Assembly (NCBI GenBank): GCA_026260175.1
Contig: JAKCWW010005035.1
Span: 2,046 to 38,343, forward strand
Reading direction: 5' to 3'
DNA: 36,298 bases
Origin: Reticulitermes lucifugus
Taxonomy: Eukaryota > Arthropoda > Insecta > Blattodea > Rhinotermitidae
The notes under the pieces are model-generated. The model was not told the origin of the DNA. It worked only from the letters and a program-made list of their open reading frames with translations, and made no database searches. Positions 12,801 through 21,109 of the stretch are shown here, piece after piece; the first letter of the stretch is position 1; every line of letters starts with the position of its first letter. The translations under genes were made by a program, and so were the position numbers.

Positions 12801-15800
12801 TTCAGATCTGCTGTTGGTTCCTCTTCCACCAGGACCAAAAGGTGAACTAGAGAAATGTGAATTTTGTGGCAAGGTTGATCTTCGCTCCAAATTCAAGAAG
12901 TCAAAGCGCTTCTGTTCTATGTCATGTGCTAAAAGGTGAGCATTAGTCCCTGGTTACTGTGCACTGTCCTCTACTGATGAGAACAATTTTGACCTTGACA
13001 GCATGGGTAGGGTCCCTTATTTCGAGGCAAATGTTGTGGAGAAAACATATGGGCCCTGTTGCAAACATAAATATGTGTCACTGCCTTTGTTACTTTGCAC
13101 TGGTCGACATTTGTTTTGACGTAACTACTGATTTGGCGAATGGTCAGTGTTAGAGACCTGCTTGTCTAAGGGGCTAATCAGGGTACTGATTTTCTCCATG
13201 TAGTATCAAGGTATGCACGGAGTTAAACCTTCTCTTCCCTCCATGCCCTCGTGGAATGCACAGGTATGTTACCTGTTTTGGGAGGATATGCTAGATGATC
13301 CAGTAGGTCTTGAGATATTACAGAGTGCGAGGTCTTTGTATGAGTTCTCGACACACGTCACATGGCCTATTTTGCACTTGTACCGACTAAGAACTCTACA
13401 GATCTTCTGTTGTTAGTGTTGCATTTAGGTGATGAACTTACATAGTCCTACAACAAAGTAGAATTTAGCTGGTGTGTTAGTGCGCTGGGCTTGTTTGTAG
13501 ATGGTCACACCCTACAGGAGCCATATTGTTTGGTTGCTTGCACTTGTAAATATGTATGAAAGATTTTCTTATTATCATTACTGTCATGTAGTGTTATCAT
13601 TTTCTTTATTTGGGATGAACTTATTACTTAATTATAGATTCTGTCTACATTCAGTTTTGTAGATGTAATTTGCAAATCCATGCCATCCCCACATTTGAGA
13701 TTGTTGATTAGGAACAGTATTTGATACATGTTGTTTTATGAATATTTATAATCTATATTCATACATAATTTCTTATATCTGGCTTCAAAGAATAATTTTC
13801 TACACTGTTGAAAAGAACATTTTGCTTGACTGAACTGAAGAACCCGTTGGCGCTGAAAGGTGAGTAGTCGCCATGCCCTCGAATGCTGATAAACCCAAAC
13901 AACCACTATAGTCATCAGGCAATAACATGCAAAGTAATGGGAGGACCGTTTTGTAACGTGCTTACTACCATGAATCGTTTCTTTAGCGTGGGTAGATCCC
14001 ACATATATCGTCAAATACACCAAATTTAACATAAATNNNNNNNNNNNNNNNNNNNNNNNNNNNNNNNNNNNNNNNNNNNNNNNNNNNNNNNNNNNNNNNN
14101 NNNNNNNNNNNNNNNNNNNNNNNNNNNNNNNNNNNNNNNNNNNNNNNNNNNNNNNNNNNNNNNNNNNNNNNNNNNNNNNNNNNNNNNNTGAAAGTTAGGG
14201 GTGGAAGGTAGCTGACAGAACAGACCAACTCATGTTTGTAAGGGGTGTAGGATATAGGCTGGTGGATCTCCGTGGCATGTCGAGATTTAGGCACGGCACA
14301 GTTTAAATCCTGTCTTTTGCTGAGGGCACAGGCAAAGGGATAATGAAGAATACAGTGAACTGTTTTCCTTATGGTAAACATTAAATTCATGTGTTGCTAT
14401 TTATTGTCTGTCAATATTACGATGTGTGAGGATTCAAAAATGTATGTAGAATGAATAAACAATTAATATTAAGGATGCTGTGACCAGTGTTGTTATGCAT
14501 ATTAAAAGAAAATTAAATATTTATATAACTGGTTTAATATGTGCCTCAAAATTGTATTGTAATGTGGCATTACATTAAACCTTACGTGATCAGTGGCGTC
14601 TAAATGCACTCAAGACTTCCTTGTTTTTCAGGTGGGAAGATGGATGCATGTTGTTTATTACAAAAGGTTTGGATATGTAGGCATATGTGTCATTTATTTA
14701 GTTATCTTGGAAAGGGTCAAAGAATTAATGGAAAAAATGCATTGGATATGAGATGTCTGTTTCATTGTTCTCAACAACTTGTGTTTGAAACTTTTCACTT
14801 CAATAAATATTTAGTGAGTTAAATTTTAAATAGAATGCTGAAATAAGTACAGGTCTTCATGTGAAACGATTATGAAAACTGCCCACTCGAAATGAGAATT
14901 GAAATAGTTTTCATAGAATTCTCCAGTATCAGATTCAATGAAAATCTTTTTCCTGTTACTTGTATGTCGTATGTGGTATGTTCAGAGGTGCCAATAGTGA
15001 GGTGCAAGGTGGCACACTTGCCTCACTTTGTGATTTTGGCATTTAATAATTCATTAAATCAAACAATAAAAAATCTGAAAGAACAAGACTAAATTTTGTG
15101 CACTTTGTACAGTTTTAGTCTAAGAATTAAGGATTTTGCTTAAATGACAGCTATGTTAATTTTGTCCAGCATTGATCATTAAAAATCTGGTCACTTTACC
15201 TCGCAAAAAATCCTGCCAGCATTGCATATGTTGTGTCTTTTAACTGACTCCATGGAGCAGAGTCCTTAGGAAGCTAGTACTTCCTCAGGTAGTCAAGAAA
15301 TTCCCTGAATTTTATGCAACCTGAAGGTTCATTACCATGCTCACAACATCCTACCACTTGTTTCTATCCTGAGCCAGATCAATCCAGTCTACACTCTCCC
15401 TTTCTGTTTTAAATATTATCCTTCAACCTATGCCTGGGTATTTAAAGCACTTTTTTTCCCTGGGTTTTTGCTCCAAACCCTGTACGCATTTCTTTTCATC
15501 CTCATACATTCCACATGCCCTACCCATCTCATCTTCCTTTATTTGGTCATCTGAATAGTATTTGATGGGGAGTACAAATCACGAAGTTCTGTATTATGCT
15601 ATTGTCTCCATTATTCTGTCACTTCCACTTGGGACTAAATATCTTCATCAGCACGCTGTTCTCGGGTCCTCAACCTTAATATGAGCGTCCAAGTTTCAAC
15701 CCATACACAAGAACAGGCAAAAATGTTGTGTATGTGAAATTTGTAAATGATAGTGTGACTGTTCATGGATTTCATAAGTTTGTACATTAGTGAAAGCATA

Positions 15801-18800
15801 GAGAGTTGTATGTGTTTTGTGGCATTTATTGCACAGACTTCTGGTCTGCTATCTAAACGGAGTTTAGTGCAGTTTGTGCATGCTGTTACCATGCTGTTTT
15901 TGTTTAACTGGCCATGTCCATTGTACATTCTGTAATATTAGGTACAACGTTGGTTGCAGCAAGCGACTGGGGATGTTCAAGCCAAATTCTAATCAGTCGA
16001 CAGAAGGTCAGGTGAAGAAGGGAACGCTGTCAGACTTGAAGGACCAGCAGTGGCAGAAACCAGTGGCCAACAAAAATCAGGACTGGGTAAGTTGGCTACT
16101 GCAACAACTTAGCATTTTGTTGATTATAAAGTGACTTGGCCTCCCTTTATTTAGCACTGTTTTACTGAACTCCATGGCACAGGTGATATGATGTGTGTAC
16201 CTGAGGCACAGATGTATGCAGCAGTGGATATGGGAACCGCTGTGTCATTCACGGTTACTGTGGAGTGAATGTAAATATTTGTGACAGAGCAGTGCTGTAT
16301 GTGGATCTTGTTGTTCATGATGAACTGACACGTGTGTCTTGAGTTTAAGTGATAGATAAATGATGTAGCACCGTTATTGGAATAAAAGACTTTAAAAAGT
16401 ATATTTCATGCACTTAACAGGTGCATTCACCGTGAGTTGGTCTGTGGAAGTTAAGCTGCTCACAGACCTGAATAATGAAGACTATGGTGATCCGTTACAA
16501 TTTGTCAACAGTCACCACATTCACATTCAACTCTTCAGTGATTCAGTGTTAGTTGATGCTTATTCATATTGGCAAGAAGTCAGAACTTTATAGATTGCTG
16601 AATAAATAAACACTCAGAAATGAGAGTTCATTTTTCCTAATTATTCTGTGCACTAAATGGAAATCACTTTTAAATATTTATACATCATGTTTCACACACA
16701 CACTAGCTGTATTGTAATAGATCACTACATTGCAAGAATAAAATAAATCTGTTCTCAACATGATTGAGACACGGTCATGGCTGCCTTCTGTTTTTCACAC
16801 AGAAGAATGGGTGTGTTCAGAAGACCATTGCAGATTGTTTAATATGGACCTACACATTGGCAAATATAGGCACAGTGTACCTTTTATAAGTTTAAAAACT
16901 TTCGCGGCGACATGATTCAATATAGTCTTCTCGGGCGCTCAGCCGTGTCAACTCGTTTGAGTACAACGTTTCGGGGACTAGCTCCGTCCCCATCCTCAGG
17001 CAAAACTAATTTAACATACAGCTCATCTGTCCCGTGTTTTTCTACCTGCCGCGGCAGGGAGAATCAGACCGGTTCGTAGTGCCCAAACAGTTAAGTTGGT
17101 GGGCGGGCTTTTACTCAGCAGAGCCTGACGGCCCGCAATACGTCAGATAAGGACCTCGCAGCGAGGCGTGGGAGCACAACAGTTAACAGCCTGGCATGGT
17201 GCTTAATTAAGTGAATGACAACTTTATGGTTTGCTTTTTACTAGATGTATTTGATGATTAGTATAGATTATTTACAGAGTTGTAAAGAGACTATGGGGTC
17301 TCAACACTGAGACGGAATGTTTGCTGGGGCATGCTAGAGTGAGAGGTAACTTGACAGCGTTGATTTGGAAAGACAAGTGAAATGTATATGTTGAAAAGTC
17401 AAATATTCTGGGATGTTTCACCGCATTGGCTGGTAAATAGTTGCTGATAATTCAAAGGATCATAGTGTCTTTGACTTCTGGGTCAAGCAGTCTTGAATTA
17501 GACAGTTGCACTGGTGTAGTTATGTATATATAAGATTTTAATAACTCGTAGTGGGGATGTTTTTGAGTTACAGTTTACGTAATACAACCAGAAGCAGTAC
17601 CTTCAATTAGTCCGCTTGTTACCTGATGCTTTCAACCACCAGCATTGTCACAACCACTGCTATTGTGGACACTGCTAATGGTTTATTTTCTGATGCAACT
17701 TTATGCATATGACAACATTAACTGTGGTGCATGACATGACCAGTACATGTAACCATAATACTGTTTATTTTTTTTCAACATATGAATGCATCATTATCAC
17801 TCATTTTTTAATTCTCTTTTTATATTATGTAATACAGACGTACCCCGACTTACGTACCTCCGACATACGTAGATCTGGACTTACGTACAAAACTTCTTGT
17901 GCCACTACCACCACCACACACACCCCTGCGTCTGCCTCAATTGAATACGACAGTGACTCCAGTATCGATTATTAATTATTATTATGTTTTTATTAATTGT
18001 TATTAAATTATTATTATTATTATTATTATTATTGTTGTTGTTGTTGTTGTGTATAAGGTATATAGTAAAACATGGCTTCGAGTTACGTAAAAATCTACTT
18101 ATGCATAGGGTTGCGGAACGATCCACTGACATAAGTTGGGGACTTTCTGTATATAGAAATGTTTTATGCAATGGTCATAGATGGCTCATTGTATTAAACA
18201 GCAACCATACTTCAAATACTTGTGTAATTAAATTCTGTTTTTATGTGCTTCTTATAGTTTCATGTTTCATGACACAGACAAGTGGTTTGGTCCTCGGTTC
18301 AGATTAGCTTAAAATATCTGCTTAAGTGAGTGCTCTCAATACAGAATCTCATCCTGTCCATCGTCATGAATGCTGCATCACTGACGTACTGACAGACGCA
18401 CACTTAACGCCTGTAAGCTGTTTTGTAATTTTCTTTGTTTCACTGTGTTCTTATTAATGGGACGTCCTCCCTCATTCAACAGCGCTGTCCTTGTGTGCCA
18501 GATTGTGACATGAGATGTGCTTCTTGCAGGCAAACAGGCAGCCTGAAGGGACAGCTGGGGCCACTGACGACAACACAGACACAAATGATTCAGCAGCCTC
18601 TGGACCTGAGAGCTCTTTATCTCCATCTGATGCGCATGATGTTCCTTTGGCAGATATGGAAGACAGTTCTGCATCAGAATCTGTTACACCAGCAGCGCAA
18701 CCTGCTCAGAGGGTGAACCCCCTCAAGTGGACGGTCAGTTTGCTACATCCCACCCACATTCCTGTACTGATATCTGTGTTTCTAGTGAAGTCAGCTTTGT

Positions 18801-20327
18801 TTGTTACACTGTCAACAGATCTGCCAATTCATTTCAGAACTAAACTACCCCAAATACTGACGTAACAAACCTTTTGGTATTTCTTCCGCACCAGATGTAG
18901 TGGTTATGAAGGTAAAGGTAAAGTTCTCTCTAGAATGGGCCATGAAGCCCCAGAGGGGGAGTAGAGGTATAGCTCTACTCTTTCTTTAACCCTGGCACTG
19001 GATGAGGGTGGGTGGTCAAATCCACGCCCCGGCTGCTTTGCCGCCGGGAAAGAGACCCGGTACTAATTGTATAGGAGACTGGGTGGGCCCCATGACAGCT
19101 GTAGAAAATCTTGCCCCCACTGGGATTCAATCCCCGGACTGTCCAGCCCATAGCGAGTCGCTATACCGACTGAGCTATCCCGGCCCACAGTGTTTATACT
19201 GCAGGGAATAATAATAGCCTTCAGCTTTGTTTGTGGAAGTGGGTTCACCTCATGAATGTAAGCTGAGGTTGATATAAGGGCTTCATGTCATGCATTCTAT
19301 CAGCACTGTACTGAACAATCACACTCTTATGCCACCTTTGTACATGGGTGGTTTGCTTATAGCTTGGTGAACAACGGGAGTGGTGGTGAAAGTGTGGACA
19401 GATGGAGGGAGAAAATATGCCACCAGCAGTGTTGTGTCTGTTTATGAAAGCTTGGGTTTCTGTTGTTACATTGCCACATCATTTTATTCCCTTTAATGCA
19501 TTGTACACTATTTGACATCCTTGAATACTGATAATTCTCTGCTTTCATATCTCGAACAGTATCATATGTAGTACGAGTGTTTCATGAAGAACAGTTGTAG
19601 TTTAGTCAGTAGCAGGCAACGCAGAAGAATCTGCACTGCATAACACCTTGTAACTAACTAATATGACAGCCCTGTAATACCAACTGCAGACAGTCTGATC
19701 AGAGCGACTGATATCATTTTTTGGGCCATACCATAAAATTATGACTTGACTTACAATATTGTGTGAATTTGTAAATTTAATATGATAATCAGAAAGAATG
19801 ACAGGGTGATTGAAGAAATTAATAATCACTTAAGTTAATCTGATTATTTCTGTCTGTTTAAGGAAACTGTACAGAACATTTTTTAACTAAGCTTTTGCTA
19901 CTAACTGCTTGGTAAATGGCATTTGCTTCACTCCAGAGCCACCTGACTGTAAACAGTGTGCACCATGTCAAGATCAGGGTGGAATTAAAATGGTCCTACT
20001 GCTTGCAGTCTGCTCAAATATGAGCCCAAATTGCAAAATCCTGTCAATGCTTCTGAGGTTTTTGTTACATTAGTTTTGTGATTTCAAGTCCCTGTGTAGT
20101 GATGCAGAGTTTGTGTAATTCAGGTTTCAGATGTTTGCGAGTTTATCCGCACTCTCCCCGGCTGTTCAGATTATGTGGAAGATTTTGCTATCCAGGAAAT
20201 TGATGGGCAGGCTCTCATGTTGCTGAAGGAGGACCATCTGATGACTGCAATGTCTATGAAGCTTGGCCCGGCCCTCAAGATCTGTGCTAAGATTGACACA
20301 ATGCGTTGTGATGTCAAAGAGAAATAG
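648..20327 (+). CDS. ph: polyhomeotic (PHC-type Polycomb PRC1 subunit), 12 exons, 5' partial
   Basis: Spliced CDS join: 648-888, 2911-3155, 3778-3911, 6392-6744, 7453-7778, 8778-8958, 9683-9895, 10372-10497, 12788-12935, 15942-16086, 18530-18733, 20124-20327. The lengths sum to 2520 bases: 839 codons plus TAG. Every junction has GT/AG borders and a compatible phase. Visible domains, numbered from the first codon here, are: Q/P-rich segment 1-205, poly-Gln about 240-322, HD1 motif (THVIEGFVIQEASEPF) about 553-569, FCS zinc finger with C630, C633, C649, C653, and SAM about 771-833 (LPGCSDYVEDF, EIDGQALMLLKEDHL, MKLGPALKI). This order is diagnostic of polyhomeotic/PHC proteins. Known family role: nuclear PRC1 subunit that represses developmental genes; SAM polymerises head to tail, the FCS finger binds nucleic acid, and HD1 of human PHC2 contacts the PCGF RAWUL domain. 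The N terminus is outside the window. Exon borders are inferred from sequence only. Confidence 0.95.
1048..1338 (+). mobile_element. tRNA-derived SINE with target-site duplication
   Basis: The head reads ggttgggatagcgtagtcag (A-box-like) and, about 40 bases on, ggggtttgaactg (B-box-like). The body contains gtagagctatacctctactc and the tail ends gacctttacctttac. It is flanked by aagtattggttctag (1033-1047) and aagtattggtcctgg (1339-1353), 13 of 15 identical, which is a convincing target duplication. The body and tail match, in opposite orientation, the element at 18911-19188, so this is one family. Confidence 0.85.
2391..2905 (+). repeat. 37-bp tandem repeat, about 14 units
   Basis: The unit carries gtgtgcacagtcagttatag followed by tgcaactttgtgcaagg. 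Most units are 37 bp; two lack a 3-bp cac and are 34 bp. Units differ by single bases (for example tgcaac versus ggtac). The last, diverged unit merges into the polypyrimidine tract and acceptor of exon 2. Confidence 0.95.
2911..3155 (+). CDS. ph: ph exon 2
   Basis: The acceptor is ctttctgcttgcag|CTACAC and the donor CCAAG|gtttgt. The split codon is C+CT (Pro), and the exon leaves in phase 0. It encodes about 82 residues, low in complexity and rich in Thr, Pro, Ser and Gln (RALSSILPSMTGSPIRPASS, then a Thr/Gln run ending KGQTK). No folded domain is visible. The acceptor is directly preceded by the last, altered unit of a 37-bp tandem repeat that fills the end of intron 1. Confidence 0.88.
3373..3430 (+). 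repeat. 19-bp tandem triplication
   Basis: Three units of gagtggtcaggcagcgcaa, at 3373, 3392 and 3411, each with one or two changes. They lie at the 5' border of the mobile-element fragment that follows. Confidence 0.9.
3431..3545 (+). mobile_element. decayed dispersed-repeat fragment with hairpin motif
   Basis: The stretch tggactgcttgaccctgaat is nearly repeated at 23444-23463 in this window (tggactgtttgatcctgaat). After it comes a degenerate CTGAATA-T-GAAG...CTTC-AAAA hairpin (3453-3484). Its partial reading frame resembles a common insect repeat translation; no transposase is present. Confidence 0.5.
3778..3911 (+). CDS. ph: ph exon 3
   Basis: The acceptor is gattttcag|GTACGA and the donor GCGCAAA|gtgagt. 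Phase is 0 in and 2 out. The product reads VRTKLAVNRTSPAPGAAT and continues Ala/Gln/Thr-rich to QMAGA. A second good donor, GCA|gtaagt, lies inside the exon at 3871 and would give a 93-base exon ending in phase 0. That would not join in frame to exon 4 at either of its acceptors, so I use the 3' donor. Confidence 0.85.
3912..6391 (+). other. ph intron 3
   Basis: About 2.5 kb, AT-rich. No exon, RNA gene or complete mobile element recognised. It contains one perfect CRE palindrome TGACGTCA at 4631-4638; with no transcription data its use is unknown. Confidence 0.75.
6392..6744 (+). CDS. ph: ph exon 4 (poly-glutamine exon)
   Basis: The acceptor is tcatacc-ag|AATGATCC and the donor CATGG|gtaagt. 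It enters by completing AA+A (Lys) and leaves in phase 1. It encodes a short Thr/Val-rich stretch (TSTGATVSVGTTTVVAAG) and then about 80 residues dominated by Gln, including a run of ten after a His. The Gln codons are mixed CAG and CAA. A Gln-rich region is typical of polyhomeotic and is presumed disordered, mediating weak interactions in the nucleus. A second acceptor (aaccag|TACGGG, exon start 6407) is also in frame and would drop five residues. Confidence 0.9.
6745..7452 (+). other. ph intron 4
   Basis: About 700 bases, mostly taken up by a LINE relic on the minus strand (about 6833-7075) and AT-rich sequence to the exon 5 acceptor. Confidence 0.8.
6833..7075 (-). pseudogene. LINE ORF2 C-terminal relic
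   Basis: On the minus strand the frame gives NIITVIKSRVICGVGAYGIQ then WGEKRNELHTGFWLANL, and further on TNTVLNIRV in a shifted frame. This follows the C-terminal end of a widespread insect non-LTR retrotransposon ORF (IKSRRMRWAGHVARMG...KRNAYRVLVGKPEG...VNTVMNLRV). It is heavily decayed with frame changes and a C-run at 6910-6920. Confidence 0.6.
7453..7778 (+). CDS. ph: ph exon 5
   Basis: The acceptor is ctcttgcag|GCATAA and the donor ACACAG|gtaatt. The split codon is G+GC (Gly); the exon leaves in phase 0. It encodes about 108 residues of Val/Ala/Pro/Gln-rich sequence (GITTVQAQTVQIPGPAVA, an Ala/Gln stretch, several Pro-Thr blocks, and a closing QQQQPQVQPQLQTQ). No domain is recognisable. 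It is assigned to ph by phase continuity and composition. Confidence 0.87.
7779..8777 (+). other. ph intron 5
   Basis: About 1 kb, holding one TA-flanked MITE (8371-8562). Nothing else recognised. Confidence 0.8.
8371..8562. mobile_element. TA-flanked MITE (Tc1/pogo-like)
   Basis: The left end TACCGTATTTGCCTGACTAC and the reverse complement of the right end, TACCATATTTTCCCTAATAT, match imperfectly over about 24 bases. TA stands at both borders. There is no coding capacity; about 190 bp. The family is inferred from the TA target and the end sequence. Confidence 0.65.
8778..8958 (+). CDS. ph: ph exon 6
   Basis: The acceptor is attttacag|GTACAG and the donor AGATG|gtaagg. Phase is 0 in and 1 out. 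It encodes about 60 residues, VQLTALAAPATPVGSMATQ followed by an acidic Ser/Thr/Pro segment ending METQDIPDID. No domain is visible; this is linker between the Gln-rich region and HD1. Confidence 0.87.
8959..9682 (+). other. ph intron 6
   Basis: About 720 bases of AT-rich sequence. I see no exon, repeat or RNA gene in it. Confidence 0.75.
9683..9895 (+). CDS. ph: ph exon 7 (start of HD1 motif)
   Basis: The acceptor is tgtgtggcag|GCTCCC and the donor GGAAG|gtacat. The split codon is G+GC (Gly). After a charged Glu/Asn-rich linker the exon ends with KPQVLTHVIEGFVIQE, the first part of the HD1 motif found in all PHC proteins. In human PHC2 this motif binds the RAWUL domain of PCGF4/BMI1 (established knowledge), so it is the likely contact to the Psc-type subunit. 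The motif continues in exon 8. Confidence 0.93.
9896..10371 (+). other. ph intron 7
   Basis: About 480 bases, with a tRNA-like SINE head from 9949. It splits the HD1 motif between QE and ASEPF. Confidence 0.85.
9949..10076 (+). mobile_element. tRNA-derived SINE, head portion
   Basis: It begins gggccgggatagtgtagttg (A-box-like) and has ggggatcgaatcctg (B-box-like) about 45 bases later. The later part, agattttgcgcacacatcc, differs from the tail of the other SINEs here, so this is either a 3' truncated copy or a sub-family. The right border is uncertain. Confidence 0.65.
10372..10497 (+). CDS. ph: ph exon 8 (end of HD1 motif)
   Basis: The acceptor is ttgatttcag|CCTCTG and the donor CTCCAA|gtaagc. 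The split codon G+CC makes the Ala of QEASEPFAV, which completes HD1 exactly as in other PHC proteins and confirms this junction. The rest, NRSSLLNDLVQAAKPNNQ and an acidic Gln-rich tail, is linker to the zinc finger. Leaves in phase 1. Confidence 0.93.
10587..10968. mobile_element. inverted-repeat (tail-to-tail) element with inner palindrome
   Basis: The two ends agtatgttaaaaccaatta (10587 on) and taattggttttaacatact (to 10968, last 19 bases) are reverse complements, allowing one ambiguous base. The arms continue imperfectly inward through tgtatttgtaacccc and gccatcctcag for roughly 140 bases. The centre holds a perfect 29-bp palindrome pair (10803-10831 and 10836-10864, loop of 4). A third copy of that unit lies at 10691. 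Each arm carries one hairpin motif CTGAGGA-T-GGCAA...GAAA. Best read as two copies of an element end, joined head to head. Confidence 0.8.
11748..11923. mobile_element. TA-flanked MITE (Tc1/pogo-like)
   Basis: The left end CAGTCGAACTCACTTATAA and the reverse complement of the right end, CAGATGAACTTGGTTATAA, match over about 19 bases. TA is present on both sides (11746-11747, 11924-11925). 176 bp, no coding frame. Confidence 0.75.
12788..12935 (+). CDS. ph: ph exon 9 (FCS-type zinc finger)
   Basis: The acceptor is tttttaacag|AGAAGA and the donor GCTAAAAG|gtgagc. It encodes KKHASDLLLVPLPPGPKG followed by ELEKCEFCGKVDLRSKFKK and RFCSMSCAK. Four cysteines (630, 633, 649, 653) form the zinc site of the FCS finger, named for the Phe-Cys-Ser seen here. 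The finger binds RNA/DNA non-specifically in family members (established knowledge). Confidence 0.96.
14037..14188. other. assembly gap (152 N)
   Basis: A run of undetermined bases inside intron 9. It lies between two minus-strand frames (13736-14032 and the far part of 13983-14390), so a mobile element may span the gap. The true length is unknown. Confidence 0.98.
15243..15715 (-). pseudogene. LINE ORF2 C-terminal relic
   Basis: The minus-strand translation gives WTLILRLRTREQRADEDI, HNTELRDLYSPSNTIQMTK, RKMRWVGHVECMRMKRNAYR, with stops between. These follow the C terminus of an insect non-LTR retrotransposon ORF (WTLTLREEHRLR..., HNEELHNLYSSPNIIR, RRMRWAGHVARM). The far end, ctccatggagcagagtcctt, is the complement of a segment at the end of the LINE relic at 34.7 kb, which supports one family. 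Confidence 0.65.
15942..16086 (+). CDS. ph: ph exon 10 (C-terminal flank of the FCS finger)
   Basis: The acceptor is tgtaatattag|GTACAA and the donor GACTGG|gtaagt. The split codon AG+G gives Arg, so the join reads CAKRYNVGCSKRLGMF, matching the conserved sequence after the FCS finger in PHC proteins. The remainder is a basic then Gln/Lys-rich linker (about 48 residues in all). Confidence 0.94.
16895..17200 (-). mobile_element. dispersed repeat with hairpin motif, unclassified
   Basis: A CG-containing block in otherwise CG-poor intron. On the minus strand it reads CTGAGGA-T-GGGGAC-loop-GTCCCC-GAAAC (16968-16999), a six-pair perfect stem with a loop of seven. Minus-strand text such as PEDGDGASPRNVV is a familiar spurious translation of an arthropod repeat. 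The element class is not established; borders are approximate. Confidence 0.5.
17835..18149. mobile_element. TA-flanked MITE with central microsatellite
   Basis: The left end CAGACGTACCCCGACTTACG and the reverse complement of the right end, CAGAAAGTCCCCAACTTATG, are 15 of 20 identical. TA is on both sides (17833-17834, 18150-18151). The terminal text (cgacttacgtacctccgac) is repeated in part inside. The middle holds ATT and GTT repeats. No coding frame. Confidence 0.8.
18007..18050. repeat. (ATT)n-(GTT)n compound microsatellite
   Basis: About nine ATT units pass straight into about six GTT units. It lies in the middle of the MITE at 17835-18149. Confidence 0.95.
18530..18733 (+). CDS. ph: ph exon 11 (acidic linker and first SAM residues)
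   Basis: The acceptor is gcttcttgcag|GCAAAC and the donor TGGACG|gtcagt. Phase is 0 in and out, 68 codons. It is Asp/Glu/Ser/Ala-rich (DNTDTNDSAASG, PLADMEDSSASESVTP) and ends VNPLKWT, the first residues of the SAM domain. In fly Ph the linker before SAM modulates SAM polymerisation (established); an acidic Ser-rich linker here is compatible with such control, possibly by phosphorylation (inference). Confidence 0.93.
18734..20123 (+). other. ph intron 11
   Basis: About 1.4 kb. It splits the SAM domain after KWT. It holds one minus-strand SINE (18911-19188); nothing else recognised. Confidence 0.85.
18911..19188 (-). mobile_element. tRNA-derived SINE
   Basis: Read on the minus strand it starts gggccgggatagctcagtcg with the A box, then ggggattgaatcccagt (B box), a body with ggcggcaaagcagccggggc, gtagagctatacctctactc, and a tail ending ctttacctttacc. 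Flanks agtggttatgaa (18899) and agtgtttatact (19189) may be a decayed target duplication. This is the most complete copy of the family here. Confidence 0.88.
20124..20327 (+). CDS. ph: ph exon 12 (SAM domain and stop)
   Basis: The acceptor is tgtaattcag|GTTTCA; the exon ends at TAG (20325-20327). It encodes most of the SAM domain: VSDVCEFIRTLPGCSDYVED, EIDGQALMLLKEDHL and MKLGPALKICAKI, followed by a seven-residue basic/acidic tail. The IDGQALLLL and MKLGPALKI helices are the usual ph signature. SAM polymers cluster PRC1-bound chromatin in flies and mammals (established). Domain length is normal, with no break. Confidence 0.97.
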   Translation, partial: VSDVCEFIRTLPGCSDYVEDFAIQEIDGQALMLLKEDHLMTAMSMKLGPALKICAKIDTMRCDVKEK

Positions 20328-21000
20328 GAATAGTGGTATAGTTGGAAGTACGACGGCAGTGCGATCTCAAAACTTGCAGGTACACAACAGCTGGTTGGTA
20401 CACTGACATGTTGTTTAGCATCATGTTAAAGTGGGTAAACTGTGAAAGTTCAGCAAAACAGGACCCACTGAAGCAGATGCACGTTCAGTAACCCTTTCGA
20501 AGAGACTGATAAACGGTTAATTTAAACTGTTGAAAATACTTTTTAAACTCTTTTAACTGAGTATGTCATATTGCAGGGTTTCCCAGATTAGGAATAGGAC
20601 ATTGTCTTCTTTTTGCTTTTTTTTTGTGAGGGAATTCATTTACACCACCTGTCTTGTAAGATCCTTACAAGAATGTATTCATTGGTAATGTCATTGGTTG
20701 TACAGTCAAAACTGACATATATTAAGGGTACCATTTTTTCTCAAGAGTGATCATATATCTTTCTATTCTTTTACTGTTCTTTTTCTAGCATTACAGACAA
20801 AAGTGCAGATTGTGCTTCATGGACGACAGGTGTGGTATGACTGAATTTAAATCTGTGAGCTTATATGGTATATGATAATGTGTTGGAACAGAAGCTTATG
20901 TTAGCTGTGAAATTAACAGTTATTTACCTGAGAACGTTCAGGAGTGATGGGTCCTGAAGACACTTCAGAAAGGATATATGGTTGATAGGTCACTCTTGTG
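20328..21000 (+). other. probable ph 3' UTR
   Basis: Sequence directly after the TAG stop, AT-rich and without features. No AATAAA appears before about 21038, and that one lies in a mobile-element tail. Later AATAAA sites occur at about 22638 and 23720. The true cleavage site cannot be told from sequence alone; a long 3' UTR is possible. Confidence 0.5.
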
Positions 21001-21004
21001 TTGT

Positions 21005-21105
21005 ACAGTATTTAATCCAACAAATTACACAATCAGTAATAAATAATCATTTGTCACTTATGTCCCTTCTACATGTTTCGACCTCTACCAAGTCATCATC
21101 AGGGA
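21005..21105 (-). mobile_element. mobile-element end with hairpin motif
   Basis: On the minus strand: CTGATGA-T-GACTT-ggtag-AGGTC-GAAAC (21075-21102), then an AT-rich tail ending tttgttggattaaatactgt. The same layout (motif, then AT-rich tail) is seen at 34827. The class is unproven; Penelope-like elements are one candidate (inference). Confidence 0.55.
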
Positions 21106-21109
21106 GGTA

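Larger units (their letters stand above)
12936..15941 (+). other. ph intron 9
   Basis: About 3 kb. It splits the Arg codon of CAKR-YNVGC. It contains an assembly gap (14037-14188) and a LINE relic (15243-15715). Short frames in 12959-13416 show no recognisable protein. Confidence 0.8.
16087..18529 (+). other. ph intron 10
   Basis: About 2.4 kb. It holds a dispersed-repeat block with the best-formed hairpin motif (16895-17200) and a TA-flanked MITE with a central microsatellite (17835-18149). Nothing recognised in 16140-16890 or 17210-17830. Confidence 0.8.

Noticed and set aside
17905..18171. Asn-run ORF on the minus strand
   Set aside because: It is the translation of the ATT microsatellite inside a MITE.
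19063..19248. Minus-strand ORF with VGRDSSVGIATRYGLDSPGI
   Set aside because: This is the well-known false protein produced by translating the SINE head; the sequence has tRNA A and B boxes.
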